Notes under the pieces: model-generated
Told to the model about the DNA's origin: nothing
Databases searched by the model: none
The model's input: the letters and a program-made list of their open reading frames with translations, nothing else
Assembly: GCA_024709105.1 (NCBI GenBank)
Contig: JANJXJ010000141.1
Coordinates: 1-43,295, forward strand
Length of the DNA: 43,295 nucleotides
Direction of reading: 5' to 3'
From: Lentimicrobium sp.
GTDB lineage: Bacteria; Bacteroidota; Bacteroidia; Bacteroidales; Lentimicrobiaceae
In this document: in pieces, positions 42,140-43,295 of the stretch
How the letters are laid out: the number at the start of each line of letters is the position of its first letter
Position numbering within the stretch: the first letter of the stretch is position 1
Program-made: the position numbers and the translations under genes

Positions 42140-43295
42140 TCAGTTACTTTCGATGCCAAGGAAAGTGTTGATTAATTCAATGAGTTCATGTTTGATAATT
42201 GGCTTTGTAATGAAAGCGTTACACCCTGCCAGCAAGGCATCTTCCTTATCGCCGGCAAAAGCAAAAGCAGTCTGGGCAATTACAGGCACATTTTTGTTTA
42301 ATTTCCTTATTTCGCGTGTGGCTTCAAATCCGTCTATTCCTGGCATTTTTATATCCATCAGAACTAAGGATATGTCAGGATGGGCCTTAAAAACCTCTAT
42401 GGTTTGCATTCCATCGGTAGTTCTTAGGATGGTTAAATCATATTTGTTTAAAATTGCTGATATCAGTCTGTAACTATTGTCGTCGTCTTCGGCAAGTAAT
42501 ATTTTTATTTTCGACGGCATTTTTACAGAAGTTTCTTTTTTTATTGCAGGGGTATCCTGATGTTCCTGCCCATTAATGTAAGGCAATGAAAACCAAAAAC
42601 AGGAACCCACACCAGGAGTTGAATCAACCCATACCTTGCCGTTTAGCAATTCAATGTAAGATTTTACAATCGCAAGCCCAAGTCCTGAGCCTTCATGTGG
42701 TCTGGTGCTTCTTATTTCAGCCTGAATAAATCTTTCAAAAATTTTATCAATTCTTTGAGGATCAATGCCAATGCCAGTATCTTTTACATAAAATCTGATT
42801 TCGCCATCCATTAAAAAGTTACCCATGTGGATTTCGCCCGAATGGGTGAATTTTAAAGCGTTGTTTATGAGATTGGAGATAATACTTTCAATTTTATTCT
42901 TATCTGAAACTAACCTTGCATCAGGGCCTTTTACATAATTGTCGAGTACGAGATCCAATTTTTTGTCGAGGCACTGTTTTTTAAAGAAATTGTGATAATA
43001 CTCCATTATTTCGGCTGAATTAAAAACCGACCTCACAATTTCAACCTGACCGGCTTCAATTTTTGAAACTTCAATAATATCATTAATGGTATTCAGCAAA
43101 CGGTGGCCGCTTTGCTCAACAATATCCAGATATTGTCCTTTCTCTTCCTCCGGCAGATTGGTTGATTTGAGTAAATCAATAAAACCAATGATTCCATTCA
43201 TGGGAGTCCTGATTTCGTGCGACATATTCTGCAGAAATGCTGTCTTTAATCTGTCAGATTCTTCGGCTTTGTCGCGGGCCAGGATAAGTTCATTT
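42140..43295 (-). CDS. Hybrid histidine kinase (N-terminus beyond window)
   Basis: The frame is open past the right edge, so sensor domains lie outside; an apparent ATG at 43225 falls inside the H-box and is not a start. The dimerisation domain carries the phospho-His in NMSHEIRTPMNG. The ATPase domain has SNLINNALKFTHSG (N-box), VKDTGIGIDPQ (G1) and GSGLGLAIVKS (G2), all complete. A C-terminal receiver follows: ILLAEDDDN, phospho-Asp in LVLMDIKMP, and FITKPI. Phosphate would move His-Asp within the protein and need an HPt to travel further; the single-domain HPt at 6.2-6.5 kb is a candidate. The receiver closely resembles the lone receiver at 22.6-23.0 kb. Confidence 0.94.
   Translation of the reverse strand, partial: NELILARDKAEESDRLKTAFLQNMSHEIRTPMNGIIGFIDLLKSTNLPEEEKGQYLDIVEQSGHRLLNTINDIIEVSKIEAGQVEIVRSVFNSAEIMEYYHNFFKKQCLDKKLDLVLDNYVKGPDARLVSDKNKIESIISNLINNALKFTHSGEIHMGNFLMDGEIRFYVKDTGIGIDPQRIDKIFERFIQAEIRSTRPHEGSGLGLAIVKSYIELLNGKVWVDSTPGVGSCFWFSLPYINGQEHQDTPAIKKETSVKMPSKIKILLAEDDDNSYRLISAILNKYDLTILRTTDGMQTIEVFKAHPDISLVLMDIKMPGIDGFEATREIRKLNKNVPVIAQTAFAFAGDKEDALLAGCNAFITKPIIKHELIELINTFLGIESN

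Noticed and set aside
1-43295. tRNA genes, CRISPR arrays, insertion sequences, prophage
   Set aside because: No cloverleaf-like gaps, regular repeat-spacer pattern, transposase or phage protein was seen on either strand.

Overview
The window is a chromosomal segment from a member of the Bacteroidota, most likely a Bacteroidales/Marinilabiliales-type heterotroph. The evidence is a C-terminal type IX secretion (Por) sorting domain on the first protein, a FeoA-FeoB fusion, Bacteroidota-type hybrid sensor kinases, almost no Shine-Dalgarno sequences, and a recurring TAnnTTTG box (the Bacteroidota -7 promoter element) a short distance upstream of about half the genes. No tRNA, rRNA, CRISPR array, insertion sequence or prophage gene was seen. 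Genus cannot be fixed from this sequence. About 34 protein genes are supported; the first (secreted adhesin-like) and the last (hybrid histidine kinase) are cut by the window edges.

Layout. 1-3.2 kb: the end of a large modular secreted protein. 3.3-6.1 kb: thiol peroxidase (bcp), recA and a TPR lipoprotein. 6.2-10.1 kb, minus strand: an HPt phosphotransfer protein, then a ferrous-iron uptake cluster read as feoAB fusion > M50-like membrane metalloprotease > FeoB-associated Cys-rich membrane peptide. 10.2-14.4 kb: a DUF5063-like protein, a GreA/B-like protein, rplS, cstA and trmD, with cstA lying between the normally adjacent trmD and rplS. 14.4-19.9 kb: an SBF-type transporter, a STAS-like protein, an acrylyl-CoA reductase divergent from a succinyl/acetyl-CoA transferase, and a DUF481 outer-membrane protein.

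19.9-24.1 kb: SUKH-like protein, MscS channel, a PAS sensor kinase convergent with a single-domain receiver, and endonuclease IV. 24.3-25.9 kb: a perR-dps-peroxiredoxin oxidative-stress operon preceded by a PerR-box-like dyad that overlaps its probable -33 element. 26.3-30.4 kb: rmuC, a DEDDh exonuclease and a lipoyl E2 acyltransferase. 30.5-37.8 kb: a glycosyltransferase fused to a remnant sugar-phosphate transferase, rluE, NUDIX, a CAT-like acetyltransferase, a secreted esterase, a polytopic membrane protein of unknown function and a GH53 galactanase lipoprotein. 38-43.3 kb: an outer-membrane barrel protein, a MacB/FtsX-type permease and a hybrid histidine kinase.

Together the genes describe a mostly housekeeping and accessory chromosome region. 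Themes are iron uptake (Feo), peroxide defence (Bcp, PerR/Dps/Prx), DNA repair (RecA, RmuC, Nfo, exonuclease), short-chain acyl-CoA metabolism, and pieces of a phosphorelay. The observations most worth a second look are the M50-like protein translationally coupled to FeoAB, the glycosyltransferase whose C-terminal phosphotransferase domain has lost its catalytic middle, the PerR lacking its structural zinc cysteines with an apparent autoregulatory operator, and the -7 boxes that move several start codons.
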